Assembly: GCF_905175375.1 (NCBI RefSeq)
Contig: NZ_CAJIMS010000001.1
Span: 1,984,001 to 2,048,000, forward strand
Reading direction: 5' to 3'
From: Chryseobacterium aquaeductus
GTDB lineage: Bacteria > Bacteroidota > Bacteroidia > Flavobacteriales > Weeksellaceae
Length of the DNA stretch: 64,000 nucleotides
Below are positions 44,084 to 52,610 of this stretch, piece after piece; within the stretch, counting starts at the first letter, position 1, and every line of letters starts with the position of its first letter. The notes under the pieces are model-generated. The model saw only the letters and a program-made list of their open reading frames with translations. It did no database searches and was not told where the DNA came from. The position numbers and the translations under genes are program-made.

Positions 44084-44120
44084 AACTTCCCATTCATTAG
44101 GTTTGGGAAGTTTTTATTTT
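44084..44120 (+). terminator. Terminator of the TPR gene
   Basis: AACTTCCCA / TGGGAAGTT stem with a T-rich tail, 24 bp past the stop. Confidence 0.75.
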
Positions 44121-44134
44121 AAATCTTATATTTG
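44102..44134 (+). promoter_or_regulatory. Promoter of bshB1
   Basis: TTTG (44102-44105), 21 bp, then TATATTTG (44127-44134). The -33 box overlaps the preceding terminator stem. Confidence 0.5.
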
Positions 44135-44209
44135 AGACAATAATTTACAATGAGAGTTTCCTCTTCAATTTATAATAGTCGAAGATATAAATAATAATTA
44201 GAATTTATA

Positions 44210-44929
44210 ATGAAAACAGATATACTAGCTTTTGGTGCCCATCCGGATGATGTTGAATTGGGTTGTGGCGGAACGATTGCCAAATTAATTTCAGAAGGTA
44301 AAACCTGCGTTATTGTAGATCTTACGAAAGGTGAACTGGGAACCCGCGGAACTGATGAGACAAGAAAAGAAGAAGCCACTGAAGCAGCAAAAATACTAGG
44401 AGTATCAGCGAGAGAAAATCTTGGGATGAAAGATGGTTTTTTGGTGAATTCTGAAGAATATCAAATGGAGATTGTAAAAATGATCCGTAAATACCGTCCA
44501 GAAATCGTTTTAGCCAATGCGATTGATGATAGACATCCTGATCATGCAAAAGCGGCAAAATTAGTGTCTGATGCATGCTTTTTAGCTGGTTTGAGAAAGA
44601 TAGAAACTACTCACGAAGGAGCAAGACAAGAAGTATGGAGACCAAAACAGATTTTTCACTACATCCAATGGAAAGATATCAAACCGGAATTCGTTATAGA
44701 TATATCTGAACACCTTGAAAAGAAATTGGAAGCATGTATGGCATTTAAAACGCAGTTTTACGACCCTTCTTCTACAGAACCAGTAACTCCAATTGCCACA
44801 AAAGACTTTTACGAAAGCCTTACCTACAGAGCTCAAGATCTTGGAAGATTGTCTGGCGTAGCCTATGCAGAGGGCTTTACCATAGAAAAATTACTTGCTT
44901 TGAAAAATTTTGAAGGAATTGTTTTGTAA
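44210..44929 (+). CDS. bshB1: Bacillithiol biosynthesis deacetylase BshB1
   Basis: Removes the acetyl group from GlcNAc-malate in bacillithiol synthesis. The 239 residues belong to the LmbE/PIG-L family: the zinc site AHPDDVELGCGG (11-22), then 'TKGELGTRGTDETR' and 'DDRHPDHAKAA' (~107) with the third zinc ligand, as in BshB1. bshA and bshC are not in this window. The gene is isolated, between the TPR gene and tRNA-His. Confidence 0.93.
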   Translation: MKTDILAFGAHPDDVELGCGGTIAKLISEGKTCVIVDLTKGELGTRGTDETRKEEATEAAKILGVSARENLGMKDGFLVNSEEYQMEIVKMIRKYRPEIVLANAIDDRHPDHAKAAKLVSDACFLAGLRKIETTHEGARQEVWRPKQIFHYIQWKDIKPEFVIDISEHLEKKLEACMAFKTQFYDPSSTEPVTPIATKDFYESLTYRAQDLGRLSGVAYAEGFTIEKLLALKNFEGIVL

Positions 44930-44952
44930 GTAAAATAATATTTCTATATTTG
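44923..44952 (+). promoter_or_regulatory. Promoter of tRNA-His
   Basis: TTTG (44923-44926), 18 bp, then TATATTTG (44945-44952), 13 bp before the tRNA. It overlaps the end of bshB1. Confidence 0.6.
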
Positions 44953-44964
44953 CACCCACGAAAC

Positions 44965-45039
44965 GGTGATTGTAGCTCAGTTGGTTAGAGCGCCGGATTG
45001 TGGTTCCGGAGGTCGGGGGTTCGAGACCCCTCATTCACC
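44965..45039 (+). tRNA. tRNA-His (GTG)
   Basis: A complete cloverleaf: the acceptor with the extra G(-1) typical of tRNA-His at 44965, D-arm GCTCAGTTGGTTAGAGC, anticodon stem CCGGA/TCCGG around loop TTGTGGT (anticodon GTG) and T-loop TTCGAGA. The acceptor stem has one T-T mismatch (5:68). CCA is not encoded in full. Confidence 0.97.
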
Positions 45040-45045
45040 CAATAT

Positions 45046-45078
45046 AAAACACATTTTCTTTTTGAAAATGTGTTTTTT
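45046..45078 (+). terminator. Terminator of tRNA-His
   Basis: A 13-bp stem (AAAACACATTTTC / GAAAATGTGTTTT) with a 5-T loop and T run, 7 bp after the tRNA. Confidence 0.85.
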
Positions 45079-45082
45079 CTGC

Positions 45083-45109
45083 CAAAAAAAGCATCTGAAT
45101 AAGATGCTT
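45083..45109 (-). terminator. Terminator of the DUF3276 gene
   Basis: AAGCATCT / AGATGCTT stem with a seven-U run on the minus strand, about 30 bp past the stop. Confidence 0.8.
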
Positions 45110-45140
45110 ATGTTTTTTATATCGATTTAGATTTCCAATT

Positions 45141-45476
45141 TTAAATTTCTTCGTCAGAATCGATAGTGTATGTTCTGCTTTTGAAATCTTTATCATGTTT
45201 TTCAGATATTACATCTTCTCCTTTTTCATTGATGATAAAATCTGTAGATTCATTAAACATCTCCTGAAAACTTTTAAAATCTTCCTTATAAAGGTAAATT
45301 TTATGCTTCTCGAATGTAGCCTCTCCATTCTCTCCGAAATTCTTTTTGCTTTCGGTAATTGTAAGATAATAATCTCCTGCTTTCGTCTCGCGCACATCAA
45401 AGAAATAAGTTCTTCTTCCTGCTTTTAACACCTTAGTGAAAATTTCATTCTCATGGCGTTCCTTGTATTCACTCAT
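45141..45476 (-). CDS. DUF3276 / PUR-family nucleic-acid-binding protein
   Basis: A 111-residue protein with one PUR repeat: 'IFTKVLKAGRRTYFFDVRETKAGDYYLTITESKK' (strands with a basic/aromatic face), then 'KHKIYLYKEDFKSFQEMF' and an acidic tail. Members resemble the PUR-alpha-like proteins of spirochaetes and Bacteroidetes that bind single-stranded nucleic acid. A single gene with promoter and terminator. Confidence 0.9.
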   Translation of the reverse strand: MSEYKERHENEIFTKVLKAGRRTYFFDVRETKAGDYYLTITESKKNFGENGEATFEKHKIYLYKEDFKSFQEMFNESTDFIINEKGEDVISEKHDKDFKSRTYTIDSDEEI

Positions 45477-45507
45477 TGTTAGATATTTTTTTAAATCTTG
45501 TTAAGAA

Positions 45508-45537
45508 CAAATATAAAAGTTTTCTTTTAATCACAAA
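45508..45537 (-). promoter_or_regulatory. Promoter of the DUF3276 gene
   Basis: Minus strand: TTTG (45537-45534), 18 bp, then TATATTTG (45515-45508), 31 bp before the ATG. Confidence 0.6.
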
Positions 45538-45577
45538 ATTTTTTTTATGATTTATTTAACAATTCTAAACAAAATGG

Positions 45578-47242
45578 CTAAGCCGTTACAGAATTGGTAA
45601 TTTCGGTAAGATTAATAATTTTATCTGCTCTCTGAGCGCTAGACTCTCTGTGCGTGATGATTATAGAAGTTGCGTTGTGTATTTTAGTATCTATATTTTC
45701 AAGGATATTCTGCTCTGTTTCTGTATCTAGGGCAGAAAGAGAATCATCAAAAATAATGATGTTTGGGTCTTTTATCAAGGCTCTTGCAATACATATTCTC
45801 TGTTTTTGACCTCCCGAAAGCATAACGCCACGCTCTCCAACCATCGTTTTGTAGCCTTCTTTAAATCCGACTATGTTTTTATGAACATCTGCAATTTTAG
45901 AATATTCAACCACTTTTTCGTGTGAAGGATTGTCTATTGAGAAGCCGATATTATGCTCAATGCTGTCTGAGAAAAGATAACTTTCCTGCGGAATATAGCC
46001 TATAAAGTTTCTGTAATTATCAAGATTATGATTTTTTAGGTTTTTGCCATCAACCAAAATTTCACCTTCGGTAGGATCAATCAATCTGCAAAGTAGCAAT
46101 GCAATGGTAGATTTTCCACTTCCCGTTTTACCCATTATGGCTAAAGATTGTCCGGCATCGATGCTAAAACTTAAATTATCCAAAGCTTTTATTCCGGTAT
46201 TCGGATAGACATAAGATACATTTCTGAATTCTATTTTGCCTTTGATAGGATAATTTTCAAAATTTTTATTGATAACATCAGATTTTTTATCCAAAAACTC
46301 ATTAATTCTCTGCATCGATGCCTCTGCTCTTTGATTAACAGATGTTACCCAACCCACCATAGAAAAAGGCCAGATAAGGATATTGATATACATGAAAAAG
46401 TCTGCAATTTTTCCGACGCTCAATTCTCCTGCAATGTATTTTTGTCCGCCAATTAAGATGATGGCAACATTCAATAATCCGATTACAAATAAGATAATGG
46501 TAAAGAAATATGCTTCTGTTTTTGCTAAGTCTAGAGCTTTATCCTGATAATCGGTAACTTTGGCACCGTAATTTTTTTTAATATAATTTTCTTTAGCGAA
46601 AAATTTCACCACACGAATTCCTGAAAAACTATCCTGCACAAATGTTGAAATTGCAGATTGGCTTTTCTGCATTATTTTTGATTTTTTATTGATAATCGAA
46701 CTTACTTTAAAAATGATGTAAGAAAGAATGGGTAAAGGAAATAATGTCCAAACCGTCATTGATACATCAGTTTTCAACATATAAATACACGTGATTATCA
46801 ATAAAATAATCAAATTTACGACATACATTACGCCGGGACCAAGGTACATTCTTACAGCAACAACATCTTCGCTTAGACGATTCATCAAATCTCCGGTGGT
46901 TGTTGTTTTATAATCTGTTAAAGATAAATCCTGATAGTGTCTGTAGATTTTATTTTTAAGTTCATATTCTATTCTTCGTGAGGCAACGATGATTGTCTGT
47001 CTCATCATAAAAGTGAAAAAACCGGTTAGTAATGAACAGCCGACAATGATGGCAACGTACACTAAAACCTGTTTATTGAATCCGTTTCCTTTGCTGAGAT
47101 CTGCTAGCTGATCTACCGATTTTCCGACAAACTGAACTTTATAAATATTAAAAAAGTTGCTGGCAATTATAAATAGTAACCCCCAAAACAATAATATTTT
47201 GTGTTTCCAAAAATAAGGGTTCAGAGTTTTCAGTGCTTTCAT
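45578..47242 (-). CDS. ABC exporter, fused permease and ATPase
   Basis: A 554-residue half-transporter of the MsbA/multidrug type. The N-terminal ABC membrane domain has six helices (~15-310). The ATPase domain (~325-550) has Walker A GKTGSGKS (~366), the signature LSGGQKQR and Walker B IIFDDSLSALD, where Ser replaces the usual glutamate-following motif (DDSLSALD). I start at the ATG at 47242, because the TTG at 47254 lies inside the -7 element. The substrate is unknown. Confidence 0.92.
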   Translation of the reverse strand: MKALKTLNPYFWKHKILLFWGLLFIIASNFFNIYKVQFVGKSVDQLADLSKGNGFNKQVLVYVAIIVGCSLLTGFFTFMMRQTIIVASRRIEYELKNKIYRHYQDLSLTDYKTTTTGDLMNRLSEDVVAVRMYLGPGVMYVVNLIILLIITCIYMLKTDVSMTVWTLFPLPILSYIIFKVSSIINKKSKIMQKSQSAISTFVQDSFSGIRVVKFFAKENYIKKNYGAKVTDYQDKALDLAKTEAYFFTIILFVIGLLNVAIILIGGQKYIAGELSVGKIADFFMYINILIWPFSMVGWVTSVNQRAEASMQRINEFLDKKSDVINKNFENYPIKGKIEFRNVSYVYPNTGIKALDNLSFSIDAGQSLAIMGKTGSGKSTIALLLCRLIDPTEGEILVDGKNLKNHNLDNYRNFIGYIPQESYLFSDSIEHNIGFSIDNPSHEKVVEYSKIADVHKNIVGFKEGYKTMVGERGVMLSGGQKQRICIARALIKDPNIIIFDDSLSALDTETEQNILENIDTKIHNATSIIITHRESSAQRADKIINLTEITNSVTA

Positions 47243-47251
47243 AAACTTTTG

Positions 47252-47259
47252 CAAAATTA
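47252..47259 (-). promoter_or_regulatory. -7 element of the ABC exporter gene
   Basis: TAATTTTG on the minus strand, only 9 bp before the ATG at 47242, so the leader would be a few bases. Confidence 0.35.
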
Positions 47260-47302
47260 CGAAAATTGACAGAGACTGGGAATTCGTAAACTTTAAATTT
47301 CA

Positions 47303-47310
47303 TATCTTTG
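47303..47310 (+). promoter_or_regulatory. -7 element of nusB
   Basis: TATCTTTG followed by C, 21 bp before the ATG at 47332. Confidence 0.55.
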
Positions 47311-47331
47311 CACCCATAAAAAGCTCTTTGA

Positions 47332-48237
47332 ATGTTAGGAAGAAGACAAATCCGTGAGAAAGTAGTAGAAAATGTATATTCTTACTACCAAAACCCAATA
47401 AAGTTTGATGTTTTAGAGAAAAATATGTTCTCTAGCATAGAGAAAATCTATAATCTCTATATTCTTGAACTGAATTTTTTGGTTGCCTTAAAAGGTATCG
47501 CAGAAAATCAAATGGAAATCGGTAAGAATAAATATATAAAAACTGATTCTGATATCAATCCCAATCAAAAATTTATCAATAATCAGGTTTTGATCAAATT
47601 GGAAGAAAACCCAGAAAGATTGTTCTTTTCCGGTCAACACCAAGATTTGAAATGGGATTTGCACGATGATTTTTTAGTAAGAACTTTCCAAAGAATGACC
47701 GCAGGGAAACGTTATCAGGATTTTATGAAAGTGGAGGAATATTCTTTTGAAGAAGATCAAAAGTTTATTGGCAAACTATTTTTAAGATATATCGCCGAAA
47801 ATGAAGATTTTCATGATTATGTAGGTGACAGAGAACTTTCTTGGTCTGATGATATTCACATTGCCAATTCAATGGTTCAGAAGACGATTGGTTTTATCAA
47901 AGAAAATGAAGACAGCCGTACATTGATCAAGATGATTAAAGATGTAGAAGATAAAAATTTCGCAGGGAAATTATTGAGAGATACATTAAACAATTGGGAA
48001 GCAAATGAAAAAAAGCTTTCTGAAAGGTTGGAAAATTGGGATTTGGATAGAGTAGGATTGATGGATAAAGTAATTTTAACGATTGCGATTTCCGAATTAG
48101 ATAACTTCCCGCTTACACCTTCAAGAGTTATCATCAATGAATATATTGAGATTGCTAAAGTATTTGCTACAGACCGTTCCAATATATTTATCAATGGTAT
48201 TTTAGATAAATATTGTAAAGATTTAAACAGAATATAA
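47332..48237 (+). CDS. nusB: Transcription antitermination protein NusB, long form
   Basis: A 301-residue protein. The C-terminal ~120 residues form the NusB helical bundle ('LMDKVILTIAISELDNFPLTPSRVIINEYIEIAKVF', 'FINGILDKYCKDL'). The N-terminal 170 residues are the extra helical extension typical of Bacteroidetes NusB. NusB binds boxA RNA with NusE for rRNA antitermination. It heads a run with DUF1573 and yajC. Confidence 0.9.
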   Translation: MLGRRQIREKVVENVYSYYQNPIKFDVLEKNMFSSIEKIYNLYILELNFLVALKGIAENQMEIGKNKYIKTDSDINPNQKFINNQVLIKLEENPERLFFSGQHQDLKWDLHDDFLVRTFQRMTAGKRYQDFMKVEEYSFEEDQKFIGKLFLRYIAENEDFHDYVGDRELSWSDDIHIANSMVQKTIGFIKENEDSRTLIKMIKDVEDKNFAGKLLRDTLNNWEANEKKLSERLENWDLDRVGLMDKVILTIAISELDNFPLTPSRVIINEYIEIAKVFATDRSNIFINGILDKYCKDLNRI

Positions 48238-48248
48238 ATATAATAAAA

Positions 48249-48794
48249 ATGAAAAAGACGTTATCAATTATCGCTTTGTCTATCATAGGCTTTGGTTTGG
48301 TTTCTTGTAAAAAGGAAGAAAACAAAGAAGTTCAGAATGCTGAAACATTGAGCACTGATTCTAGTTCACAAATCACTCCCGCAGCAGACTCTACAATGAA
48401 TACTGCACCGGCAAACACGAGCGCTGTTACAGGAGGAGCAAAACCTTCTGCGGCAACACCTTCTGTTTCAAATCAGCCGTTAACTACTATTGCTTTATCT
48501 CAGAGCAATTATGATTTCGGAAACATCAAAAAAGGTGATAAAGTAAATCACGTATACGAAATTACAAATACGGGTAAAAATCCGCTTGTAATCTCTGAAG
48601 TGAAGCCAGGTTGTGGTTGTACTGCTCCGGAATTTACCAAAGATCCTATTTTACCTGGAAAAAAAGGAAAAATTACTTTAAGCTTTGATTCTGCAAGCTT
48701 TGATGGTGCGGTTCAGAAATTTGCTGACGTTTACGCAAATGTAGAAAATGCTCCTATCAAACTTACGTTCAATGCGAACATTCAACCTAAATAA
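48249..48794 (+). CDS. DUF1573 lipoprotein
   Basis: A 181-residue protein with a lipoprotein signal (L-V-S-C, Cys20), a Thr/Ala/Ser/Pro-rich tether (~25-80) and the DUF1573 Ig-like domain (~85-180) with 'FGNIKKGDKVNHVYEITNTGKNPLVI', then VKPGCGCTAPE, the conserved cysteine pair. Function unknown. It starts 11 bp after nusB and 6 bp before yajC, so an operon. Confidence 0.9.
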   Translation: MKKTLSIIALSIIGFGLVSCKKEENKEVQNAETLSTDSSSQITPAADSTMNTAPANTSAVTGGAKPSAATPSVSNQPLTTIALSQSNYDFGNIKKGDKVNHVYEITNTGKNPLVISEVKPGCGCTAPEFTKDPILPGKKGKITLSFDSASFDGAVQKFADVYANVENAPIKLTFNANIQPK

Positions 48795-48800
48795 TCAAAT

Positions 48801-49157
48801 ATGTTAAATATATTTTTACAGGCAGCACCGGCTGGAGGTAATTCTCCAATGATGTTGATCATGATGGGAGTTATGTTTGTTGGGTTTTATTTCCTGATGA
48901 TCAGACCTCAGATGAAAAAACAAAAGCAAGAGAAAAAATTTCAGGACGAGCTGAAGGTGGGAAGCAGAGTGGTTCTTACTTCTGGTCTTCACGGAAGAAT
49001 TGCTCAGATTCAGGAAGATGGAATCGTTATTGAAACTTTATCAGGGAAATTAAAATTCGAAAAAGCTGCGATTTCTAGAGAATTCACTGCTGCAAGATTC
49101 GGTGACAAGGGAACGACTTCAGACAAAAAAGAAACTGTAGAAATTGAAAAGAAATAA
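48801..49157 (+). CDS. yajC: Preprotein translocase subunit YajC
   Basis: A 118-residue protein: a single N-terminal membrane helix (~18-34, LIMMGVMFVGFYFLMIRPQ) that ends with the family motif IRPQMKKQKQ, then a KOW-like cytoplasmic domain with 'LKVGSRVVLTSGLHGRIAQI', the YajC signature. It associates with SecDF. Last gene of the nusB run; a strong terminator follows. Confidence 0.95.
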   Translation: MLNIFLQAAPAGGNSPMMLIMMGVMFVGFYFLMIRPQMKKQKQEKKFQDELKVGSRVVLTSGLHGRIAQIQEDGIVIETLSGKLKFEKAAISREFTAARFGDKGTTSDKKETVEIEKK

Positions 49158-49188
49158 TTTTTTTAATTTTTAAAATAATATTGCGATT

Positions 49189-49229
49189 CGGCGCGGTGAC
49201 CAAAGGTCACCGCGCCGTTTCTTTTTTTT
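49189..49229 (+). terminator. Terminator of the nusB-yajC operon, GC-rich
   Basis: A 13-bp perfect stem of almost only G and C (CGGCGCGGTGACC / GGTCACCGCGCCG) with an AAA triloop, followed by TTTC and eight T residues. Confidence 0.95.
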
Positions 49230-49320
49230 AGACTGTAAAAAGATCCAGCATTCTGATAATCAAATTTATGGTTACTCGTGCAAAAACATTCGTGCACTTT
49301 GTGTTTTAGCAACGCAACGA

Positions 49321-49352
49321 TTTGCTAAACTAATCTTTAAAAAATATCTTTG
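49321..49352 (+). promoter_or_regulatory. Promoter of the SDR gene, leaderless type
   Basis: TTTG (49321-49324), 20 bp, then TATCTTTG (49345-49352). The ATG at 49357 lies 4 bp past the -7 box, so transcription would begin at or within a base or two of the start codon. Confidence 0.65.
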
Positions 49353-49356
49353 CCAA

Positions 49357-50088
49357 ATGAATCAAAACACAGCCAAAACCGTTCTCATTCTCGGCGCCAA
49401 TTCCGATGTTGCCAAACAATGTATTTTACAATATGTTGAAAAAGGTTTTGCAGTTATTGCGGCTTCCAGAAGTACAGATTCTCTGAAAGATTTTGTGTTG
49501 AAAAATAATCTGTCCACAAAAGTTTCTGTTTTGTATTTTGATGCGATAGATTTTGATTATCACAAAAATTTTTATGATATCCTTTCCATAAAACCTCATA
49601 TTGTTGTTTACGCTGCAGGATTTTTAGTAGAAAATGAAAAGGCTTTATCAGATTTTAGAAGTACTCAACATATGATGCAGGTCAACTATATGGGTGGAGT
49701 TTCTATTCTGAATATCATTGCTACCGATCAGTCAAACAAAAACTTAGAAAGAATTATAGGTTTGTCTTCACTTTCCGGAGTGAGAGGACGAAAAAGTAAT
49801 TTCGTTTACGGAAGTACAAAGGCGGCTTTTACAACGTATTTAGCTGGCTTAAGACAAGAATTAGCTCGTAGAAATATTACGGTCAACGTTTTGGTAAGTG
49901 GGTACATCAATACAAAAATCAACGCAGGTTTGGAACTCAATAAAAATCTTTTGATGGAACCAGATTATGTGGCAAAACATATCGTCAGTGCCGGAAATTC
50001 CTTTACAATTGTCCCAAATTTTAAATGGAAACTCATTAATTTTATTTTGAAAATCTTGCCGGAAAGCTTGGTGGCTAAGTTGCCTTAG
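49357..50088 (+). CDS. Short-chain dehydrogenase/reductase
   Basis: A 243-residue classical SDR. The NAD(P)-binding glycine stretch is LILGANSDVAKQC (variant of TGxxxGIG), the NAG-like 'VYAAGFL', catalytic Ser in LSSLSGVRG and YGSTK (Tyr~151, Lys~155). The first glycine site is relaxed (GANSDVA), as in the Flavobacterium decaprenylphosphoryl-ribose reductase-like members. The substrate is unclear. Its 3' end overlaps the next gene by 4 bp, convergent. Confidence 0.88.
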   Translation: MNQNTAKTVLILGANSDVAKQCILQYVEKGFAVIAASRSTDSLKDFVLKNNLSTKVSVLYFDAIDFDYHKNFYDILSIKPHIVVYAAGFLVENEKALSDFRSTQHMMQVNYMGGVSILNIIATDQSNKNLERIIGLSSLSGVRGRKSNFVYGSTKAAFTTYLAGLRQELARRNITVNVLVSGYINTKINAGLELNKNLLMEPDYVAKHIVSAGNSFTIVPNFKWKLINFILKILPESLVAKLP

Positions 50089-50663
50089 GTTTTTTTTGTA
50101 TTAGATTTTTTCTTTAAGAAATCTAAGATATTTTGATATTGATCAGTCTCATCTTCACTTATAATGTAAGTAAATGGAGTACCCATTTTAACTGTAATGT
50201 AAACAGTTTTCCCTAAAACTTCATACGAAATGTTTTTCCAAATACTTCTAATATCAAACGGCTCAGTTTTAAGGTAGAAAGAATTTTCATCAAAATATAA
50301 TTCTGAAACGGGACTAAATTCTCTAAGCTCAGCTATATATTTATTAGTTTTAGAAATATAATTTGCTTTGTTAAAGTAAAAGATAGCAACGTATAGAACA
50401 ACATAAACAGTCAAGAAAATTCCTATAAAATTTAGAAAGTCAATCCTGCTTCTATCCTCTTTAAAAATACTATCTATAATCGTCAGAAATAATACAATAA
50501 AGAAAAAATTCTTTAGTAGAGATGGTAATTTTTTCTTCCATGAAAAAAGATAATATTTTTCAAGTTGTTTTCTCGTAATTTTTTCGTTAAAATTTATGAA
50601 GACCTGTAATGAGCTTTCCACGTGAATTGTAGTTTCTGTAAAAATATTGAATTTACTCGACAT
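50085..50663 (-). CDS. YcxB-like membrane protein
   Basis: A 192-residue protein with two membrane segments (~53-70 and ~81-98) between a cytoplasmic N-terminal domain ('LEKYYLFSWKKKLPSLLKN') and a C-terminal domain with 'LYFDENSFYLKTEPFDIRSIWKNISYEV', the YcxB-type pattern. It overlaps the end of the ligase gene by 11 bp. A similar gene lies at the other end of the locus (54062). Confidence 0.7.
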   Translation of the reverse strand: MSSKFNIFTETTIHVESSLQVFINFNEKITRKQLEKYYLFSWKKKLPSLLKNFFFIVLFLTIIDSIFKEDRSRIDFLNFIGIFLTVYVVLYVAIFYFNKANYISKTNKYIAELREFSPVSELYFDENSFYLKTEPFDIRSIWKNISYEVLGKTVYITVKMGTPFTYIISEDETDQYQNILDFLKKKSNTKKT

Positions 50664-52572
50664 CCTGCAACAATTCCAACGCCTTCATCATATCAATTCC
50701 CTTTCCCAATACAGGTCTAAACAAATCTCCTTTCGCTTTAATTCTTTCCAAAGCATTTTCAATATTGAAATCAGTTGGTTTCAAACCTTTTTTCAGTTCG
50801 TCCCATTCTAAAGGCATTGAAACAGCGGCGCCTTCTTTTGGTCTGAGGCTATAAACACTCGCCAAGGTTTGTCCTTGTCTGTTTTGAAGATAATCCAGAT
50901 AGATTTTTTTGTCATCTCTTTTTTGAAGACTGCGTTCTAAAGTGGTGATTTTGGGGATTTTTTCGTTAACCTGTTTCATTAAAATATGAGCAAAATCTTT
51001 CACATGATCATAATCATAAGCTCCACCCATCGGAATGTAAATGTGGATTCCTGTACTACCCGAAGTCTTGCAATAACCTTTTATTTTAATTAAATCTAAA
51101 ACTTCCTTCACAGCTTGAGCCGTCTCAATGACATGATCAAAAGTATTTTTCTTCGAAGGATCAAGATCTAAAACCAAATAATCAGGATGATCAAGATCGG
51201 GAAGTGAAGAATTCCAAGGATTAAAATCAATACAACCTAAATTATTCAGATAAGCCAACGTTGCTTTGTCATTACAAATGGCGTAATCAATGTATTTGTC
51301 GGTAGATTCTGAATGTACTTTTGTCGTTTTAATCCAATCCGGAAAAGAATCTCCTGTGTCTTTTTGATAAAATCCCGAATGGTCGATCCCACTTGGGAAA
51401 CGGTTGAGTGAAAGTGGACGATTTTTCAAATGAGGCAAAATGTACTCAGCGACCGACTGATAATAATCCACCACATCACCTTTGGTAATTTTATCTTTTG
51501 GAAAATAAATTTTATACTGATTGGTGAGTTTTATATTATGTCGGTTCAGCGTAATTTCTGAATCTTTTTCGAGATCATCTTCGGTATTTTCTGCAGGTTT
51601 TTTTGTCTTCATACTTTTAGATTTTTGAGTAGATTTTTTCTCTGTGTCACCAATTTCCTTTGCTTCTTTATCTTCCCTGATCGCCATAAACAACGGATGC
51701 CGAAACATTCCGTCTTTGGTGATTTCTGAATATTTTATTTCACAAACCAATTCAGGTTTCGTCCATGTAACCGGCATATTTGTTTTGGGAGCAGTCTCAA
51801 ACGGTGAAGTTTTTACAACTATTTTTTTCAATTTTTCATGGAGTTGCTTCAACAATTCATTGTTAAAGCCCGTTCCTGTATGTCCCGAGTAAATCAATTT
51901 TCCATCTCTGTATTTTCCTAGAATTAATGCTCCAAAACCTTGTCTTGAGCCTTTTGGTTCTGTAAAACCACAAATAATAGCTTCTTCGGTATTGGTGAAT
52001 TTTATTTTGAGCCAATCTGTGCTTCGGTTGTTATGAGAATAAATACTTTCAGCTTTCTTGGCAATCATACCTTCAAGTTGCATTTTTTTCATCTGATCAA
52101 AAAAATCGATTCCCTTCTCAGGAATATGATCGCAAAATTTAATCAAATCTGTCTCAATCAAAGCATCTTTCAAGAGTTCTTTTCGTTGAATTAAAGGAAG
52201 TTCTTCGGTAGAATGACCATTGAGCCAAAGCAAATCAAAAACCTGATACGTTAAAGCCAAATCCGGATTGTCACCGATTTGCTGTAATAACTGGAAACTT
52301 GGTTTGCCGTTTTCGTCGTAAGCAACAATTTCTCCATCCAAAATCATTTTGTGTTTTTGTTGACTTAAATCTTCTGCAATGGTGTCAAATTTAGATAGAA
52401 ATGAAATTCCGTTTCGGGAATAGAATAGCGGTTGTTTTTTGCTGAGATCTGCGACGGCTCGGTAACCGTCCCACTTGATTTCAAAAATCCAGTCTTTATC
52501 ATCAAAAGCATTTTCAGAAATTTTTGCCAGCATTGGTTTGATGAAATTTTCGAGTTTTTTCTCATCACCCAA
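50653..52572 (-). CDS. ligD: DNA ligase D, ligase and polymerase part (split)
   Basis: Carries the ATP-dependent ligase domain with the nucleotidyl-lysine EIKWDGYRA (Lys33 of this segment) and the C-terminal primase-polymerase domain with 'LDLDPSKKNTFDHV' and 'KTSGSTGIHIYIP'. It has no ATG; a TTG at 52572 is the first possible start. The same frame stays open upstream to 52649, where it meets the phosphoesterase gene across a run of nine A on the coding strand. With ten A the two would read as one ~853-residue ligD. The polymerase and ligase act with Ku in non-homologous end joining. Confidence 0.9.
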   Translation of the reverse strand: MGDEKKLENFIKPMLAKISENAFDDKDWIFEIKWDGYRAVADLSKKQPLFYSRNGISFLSKFDTIAEDLSQQKHKMILDGEIVAYDENGKPSFQLLQQIGDNPDLALTYQVFDLLWLNGHSTEELPLIQRKELLKDALIETDLIKFCDHIPEKGIDFFDQMKKMQLEGMIAKKAESIYSHNNRSTDWLKIKFTNTEEAIICGFTEPKGSRQGFGALILGKYRDGKLIYSGHTGTGFNNELLKQLHEKLKKIVVKTSPFETAPKTNMPVTWTKPELVCEIKYSEITKDGMFRHPLFMAIREDKEAKEIGDTEKKSTQKSKSMKTKKPAENTEDDLEKDSEITLNRHNIKLTNQYKIYFPKDKITKGDVVDYYQSVAEYILPHLKNRPLSLNRFPSGIDHSGFYQKDTGDSFPDWIKTTKVHSESTDKYIDYAICNDKATLAYLNNLGCIDFNPWNSSLPDLDHPDYLVLDLDPSKKNTFDHVIETAQAVKEVLDLIKIKGYCKTSGSTGIHIYIPMGGAYDYDHVKDFAHILMKQVNEKIPKITTLERSLQKRDDKKIYLDYLQNRQGQTLASVYSLRPKEGAAVSMPLEWDELKKGLKPTDFNIENALERIKAKGDLFRPVLGKGIDMMKALELLQDVE

Positions 52573-52610
52573 AGAGTTGTAACGTTTAAATTGTGATTTA
52601 GTTTCTGCTT

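Noticed and set aside
45578..47254. TTG at 47254 as start of the ABC exporter
   Set aside because: It falls inside the -7 element; the ATG at 47242 fits.
51644..51892. Plus-strand frames opposite ligD, ku, dsbD, tilS and other genes
   Set aside because: All are antisense shadows of well-supported genes without promoters or recognisable products.
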